From assembly GCA_963677755.1 (NCBI GenBank), contig OY782506.1:620001-684000 (forward strand): DNA of 64,000 nt, written 5' to 3'. Origin of the DNA: JAIOSF01 sp963677755 (GTDB lineage Bacteria > Campylobacterota > Campylobacteria > Campylobacterales > Arcobacteraceae). Shown here piece by piece: positions 61,790 through 64,000 of this stretch; positions within the stretch are counted from its first letter, which is position 1, and every line of letters begins with the position of its first letter. The notes beneath the pieces are model-generated. The model ran no database searches. It saw nothing but the letters and a program-made list of their open reading frames with translations, and was not told the DNA's origin. Position numbers and translations under genes: made by a program.

Positions 61790-62206
61790 TTATTTAGCTT
61801 CTTGTTCGGCTTCTAGTTCTGCTTTTGCATCTTCCATTCTCTCTTTTAACTCTTCAATACCTGCACCAAACATATCAGCACCTTTTGCAAAAGTTTTGAA
61901 AATTGTTTTTTGAGCATTTTCATTTGTTAGTAAATATGCACCAACAGCACCTATTAAAGCACCTTTTAAAAAGTTTGTAGTATCAAATGAACCTAAAAGT
62001 GAGTCCATAGTTGTTGCTTGTGGATTTGCTTGTGTGTTAATTGGGTTTGTATTGTAGTATGGGTTTTGTTGTGTTGCTTGTGGTTGTGTTTGCATTGTTT
62101 CATTCATACTATTTATACCTTGTGCTTGCATATTAGAAGCTTGATTAATATATGGATTGTTTTGAAATCCTTGTGTTTGAGTTCCGTTTATATGTTTATT
62201 TTGCAT
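61790..62206 (-). CDS. YtxH-like protein with Gln/Asn-rich N-terminus
   Basis: A 138-residue protein. Residues 1-65 are disordered, rich in Asn, Gln and Thr with repeated NPY, QAT and TQ words. A hydrophobic segment LKGALIGAVGAYLLTNENAQ (about 79-98) with small-residue spacing resembles YtxH-type membrane anchors, followed by an amphipathic acidic helix (EELKERMEDAKAELEAEQ). Likely membrane-bound on an internal or inner membrane. It overlaps the upstream gene by 11 bp and precedes the P-type ATPase by 9 bp. Confidence 0.6.
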   Translation of the reverse strand: MQNKHINGTQTQGFQNNPYINQASNMQAQGINSMNETMQTQPQATQQNPYYNTNPINTQANPQATTMDSLLGSFDTTNFLKGALIGAVGAYLLTNENAQKTIFKTFAKGADMFGAGIEELKERMEDAKAELEAEQEAK

Positions 62207-62546
62207 CTTCTATCTCCATTGTTTTTTGTGATTCTATCTCTAATTTGTCATATACTTTTTGTGTAGTATAAACACCCATTGCTCCAACACTCATAGCAGT
62301 CATTGCTCCAAGAATATTTCCTGTTCCTAGGTAGTTTGCTGTTGCTATTGCTGATGCTGTTGCAATTCCACCTTGAAAAGCTACTTTAGTAGTATTATTG
62401 ATAAGTTCTTTTTGAGAAATTTCCTCTTTTTTATACTTTGAATAATTTAATCCACCAGCAATAACTCCAGCTAAAACTGTCCCACTTACAAAATGTCCAG
62501 TTACACTTCTTTGATCTCCTGTATCTATTGCTATACTACTTATCAT
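62196..62546 (-). CDS. Gly/Ala-rich membrane protein, MamC-like layout
   Basis: A 116-residue protein with two or three membrane segments rich in Gly/Ala: HFVSGTVLAGVIAGGLNYSK, VAFQGGIATASAIATANYLG and ILGAMTAMSVGAMGVY. A charged loop (SKYKKEEISQKE) separates the first two. The arrangement recalls magnetosome protein MamC (Mms13), though no sequence identity is claimed. Both neighbours overlap by 11 bp. Gly-rich membrane helices suggest tight packing in an organelle-like membrane. Confidence 0.5.
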   Translation of the reverse strand: MISSIAIDTGDQRSVTGHFVSGTVLAGVIAGGLNYSKYKKEEISQKELINNTTKVAFQGGIATASAIATANYLGTGNILGAMTAMSVGAMGVYTTQKVYDKLEIESQKTMEIEDAK

Positions 62547-62778
62547 TTTTTGCCTCTATCTCTTTTTTTGTTTCTTTTTTTGAAGTTAAGCAATCAACTT
62601 TCTCTTCAACAGTTTTTTTCACATCTTTTGCTGTTTCTTTAATCTTTGTTGCTCCCTCTGTAGCTACTTCTTTTACTTTTGTAGCACCTTTAATTACTTG
62701 TTTTTTGATTTTTTTGTTGTTATTAACTGCTACAACTGCCACTGCACCTGCTGCAATTCCTGCTATAAATGGTAACAT
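62536..62778 (-). CDS. single-TM lysine-rich small protein
   Basis: An 80-residue protein beginning MLPFIAGIAAGAVAVVAVNN (one membrane helix), followed by a Lys/Thr/Glu helix with repeats such as GATKVKEVATEGATKIKETA. The start at 62778 follows AAGGAGAATAAA; an upstream ATG at 62802 would add MKKKKENK but lies inside the previous gene and before the ribosome site. The repeated GATK.KE unit resembles LEA or YtxH-like amphipathic helices that lie on membranes. It belongs to the P-type ATPase cluster. Confidence 0.55.
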   Translation of the reverse strand: MLPFIAGIAAGAVAVVAVNNNKKIKKQVIKGATKVKEVATEGATKIKETAKDVKKTVEEKVDCLTSKKETKKEIEAKNDK

Positions 62779-62779
62779 T

Positions 62780-63496
62780 TTATTCTCCTTCTTTTTTTTC
62801 ATTCATCATTTTTACTAGTTGCATAGCACCCAGACCACCAAGTAATACTCCCCCAATAGTAGCCGTATCCACACTACTAAAAAGTTTGATTACATCTTGT
62901 TCGTTTATTTGTCCACTTGCAAACTTAGTTGCTATATTTCTAAAGTCATTTACTTTATTGAGCATCTCTGGATTTGTATTTCCTGTATTGTGTTCACTAA
63001 AATTGTTATAAATATCAGTTATATTTACATTTTCATTGGTATATTGAACTACACAATTTCTAAATGCTGGTAGATGATTGTTATAAGAAGCTGCTTGAAG
63101 TTGATATAATACATCTTGTATATCTGGATATTCCTCTACATATAATAGTAGATTATCATACATTTGTATATTATCAATCTCTGCTGCTACTCCCACTTCA
63201 CAACACTCTAATAGTGTGTTTGGTAACTCTATTTTTTCATACCAGTTATCTATTGGTAGTGGTACATTGTATTTTTCAAGTAAAGGTATCAACGCTTGGT
63301 AGTGTCTTATCTCCGCTTGGATAATATTTGAAAACGGCATAACATTTCCAAAAGTTTCTATTATTTTTCTATATGTTTCATAAGCATGAAACTCATCATA
63401 AACTGCTATTCTTAATACTTGATTTAAGATTGGTTCATCGTATGATTCATCAACTCTTAATTTTACAAGTAGATCTTCATCAAAGTTTATCTCCAT
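62780..63496 (-). CDS. ferritin-like (DUF2202-type) protein
   Basis: A 238-residue protein. The first 160 residues form a ferritin-like four-helix bundle with Glu/His pairs suited to a di-iron site: AVYDEFHAYETYRKIIETFG, IIQAEIRHYQALIPLL, and GVAAEIDNIQMYDNLLLYV followed by NNHLPAFRNCV. DUF2202-type domains share this pattern. The last 40 residues end in a small Gly-rich membrane-like segment (ATIGGVLLGGLGAMQLVKMM), so the protein is probably membrane-tethered, which suits iron storage at a membrane compartment. TGGAGATAA lies at the junction with the upstream gene. Confidence 0.7.
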   Translation of the reverse strand: MEINFDEDLLVKLRVDESYDEPILNQVLRIAVYDEFHAYETYRKIIETFGNVMPFSNIIQAEIRHYQALIPLLEKYNVPLPIDNWYEKIELPNTLLECCEVGVAAEIDNIQMYDNLLLYVEEYPDIQDVLYQLQAASYNNHLPAFRNCVVQYTNENVNITDIYNNFSEHNTGNTNPEMLNKVNDFRNIATKFASGQINEQDVIKLFSSVDTATIGGVLLGGLGAMQLVKMMNEKKEGE

Positions 63497-63814
63497 CTAA
63501 TTTACCTCCTTTTGTAAATTTGTAATAATCTCTACAACTTCATCTAAATTTTCGCCATTGATAAGATTATCCCAACTTTGTTTTGGAAAAATATCATTAT
63601 CATATTCTATTGTTACAGATGCGATTATTTTATTTATTTTTATTTTTTTAATTCCATCAATCTTATTTGATATATTTTGTATATCATCTATAGATACATC
63701 ACTTACTTCAGTTTGAATTTTAGGATTTACTCTGACTCTTAATCTCCCCTTTGTATGTGATATCACTGTAAAATATGAAGCGATTTGTACTAATTTTTCT
63801 GGTGTTATTTCCAA
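63497..63814 (-). CDS. HMA2-domain protein
   Basis: A 105-residue protein starting with TTG behind AAAAGGAGTAAAAGA. It contains a ferredoxin-like HMA_2 fold without a CxxC: VISHTKGRLRVRVNPKI (GRLRVR being the signature) and KKIKINKIIASVTIEYD. Such domains occur fused to, or beside, P-type ATPases of iron-type gene clusters and may dock to their membrane part. It starts the visible run of the cluster, 60 bp after the stop of the gene at the window edge. Confidence 0.7.
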   Translation of the reverse strand: MEITPEKLVQIASYFTVISHTKGRLRVRVNPKIQTEVSDVSIDDIQNISNKIDGIKKIKINKIIASVTIEYDNDIFPKQSWDNLINGENLDEVVEIITNLQKEVN

Positions 63815-63873
63815 TCTTTTACTCCTTTTATCTAATTTTTCTCTTTTTATGATTTTGTCTAACTTAAAATAAA

Positions 63874-64000
63874 CTAAGAGTTATTATCAATAGCAAGTCT
63901 TGATGAGTTTGCCATGATGCTCGTAGTATGTCCTATATGAATTGCTCCTGCTGCTGCTGGACTTAAAAGTCCAATAGCAGCAAAACCTGCTCCTATCATA
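63874..64000 (-). CDS. P-type ATPase C-terminus (partial, cut by the window edge)
   Basis: The last 41 codons, ending at TAG 63874, encode MIGAGFAAIGLLSPAAAGAI followed by HIGHTTSIMANSSRLAIDNN and Ser. This fits the last two helices of P1B ATPases (small-residue helix, Ser-Pro, then H-x-x-[ST]-[ST]-x-x-[MV]-N). It aligns in layout with the end of the ATPase at 59675 (TIGLFKPLTTAVLHNGTTIG). A second pump or a HMA2-linked relative is likely; an independent small protein starting at Met 63999 cannot be excluded. Confidence 0.55.
   Translation of the reverse strand, partial: MIGAGFAAIGLLSPAAAGAIHIGHTTSIMANSSRLAIDNNS

Overview
The window is AT-rich, tightly packed DNA. The tmRNA tag (ANNTNYAPAYAKAA), the hydABC(DE) hydrogenase order and the general gene content point to a Campylobacterota (epsilonproteobacterial) member close to Arcobacter and relatives. 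A CowN-like gene suggests a diazotroph, as known for Arcobacter nitrofigilis. Species assignment is inference; no tRNA, rRNA, CRISPR array or insertion sequence was seen.

Layout. 1-7.1 kb: tmRNA, then small housekeeping and membrane proteins (acylphosphatase, cytochrome c lipoprotein, DUF423, LETM1-like, a duplicated MotA-like membrane protein) and a three-gene run of unknown function that begins with a WG-repeat protein. 7.1-13.1 kb: a signalling operon made of a TTG-started outer-membrane beta-barrel, a small PstS-like binding protein, a hybrid histidine kinase and a REC-GGDEF*-EAL response regulator, preceded by four 11-bp helically phased repeats. 13-16.5 kb: aroE, an unknown gene, a DbpA-type RNA helicase and a DUF2721 protein. 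16.5-30.9 kb: a hydrogen-metabolism island with three NiFe enzymes: periplasm-facing uptake hydrogenase HydABC with maturation genes hydD and hydE; a cytoplasmic HupUV-like pair co-transcribed with a TetR regulator; and a divergent six-subunit Ech-like energy-converting hydrogenase in echABCDEF order, followed by an unknown coupled gene with a tail-fibre-like C-terminus.

31-34 kb: a BrnT/BrnA toxin-antitoxin pair, then a hemerythrin / DUF2249 / haem-copper-oxidase-like operon behind a perfect FNR/CRP-type box placed at -41.5, and mobA. 34-45.6 kb: a cation/proton antiporter block (three CPA2/Kef-type, NhaA, one CPA1/NhaP2-type) with a universal stress protein, a PII-like protein, a CBS protein and a tandem DUF1538 membrane protein. 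45.6-49.9 kb: DUF2062, a tiny lipoprotein, a di-haem cytochrome c peroxidase, an AraC regulator, CowN and AhpC. 50-52.4 kb: a zinc-binding ZnuA-like protein with a His-rich repeat tract, coupled to a DUF1007-NicO metal exporter.

52.5-58.7 kb: an iron-type operon (imelysin/IrpA, DUF1111 di-haem protein, second imelysin, sterol-desaturase-like hydroxylase, MauG-like peroxidase) behind two Fur-like boxes and a 30-residue ORF with a strong ribosome site. 58.7-64 kb: a CDF metal exporter, then a minus-strand cluster: P1B-type ATPase with an SCA motif in place of CPC and an RARY N-terminus, a YtxH-like protein, a Gly/Ala-rich MamC-like membrane protein, a one-TM lysine-rich protein, a ferritin-like protein, an HMA2-domain protein, and the C-terminus of what looks like another P-type ATPase at the window edge. 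This last cluster resembles ferrosome (fez) iron-organelle loci and is the best candidate for an unusual system here.
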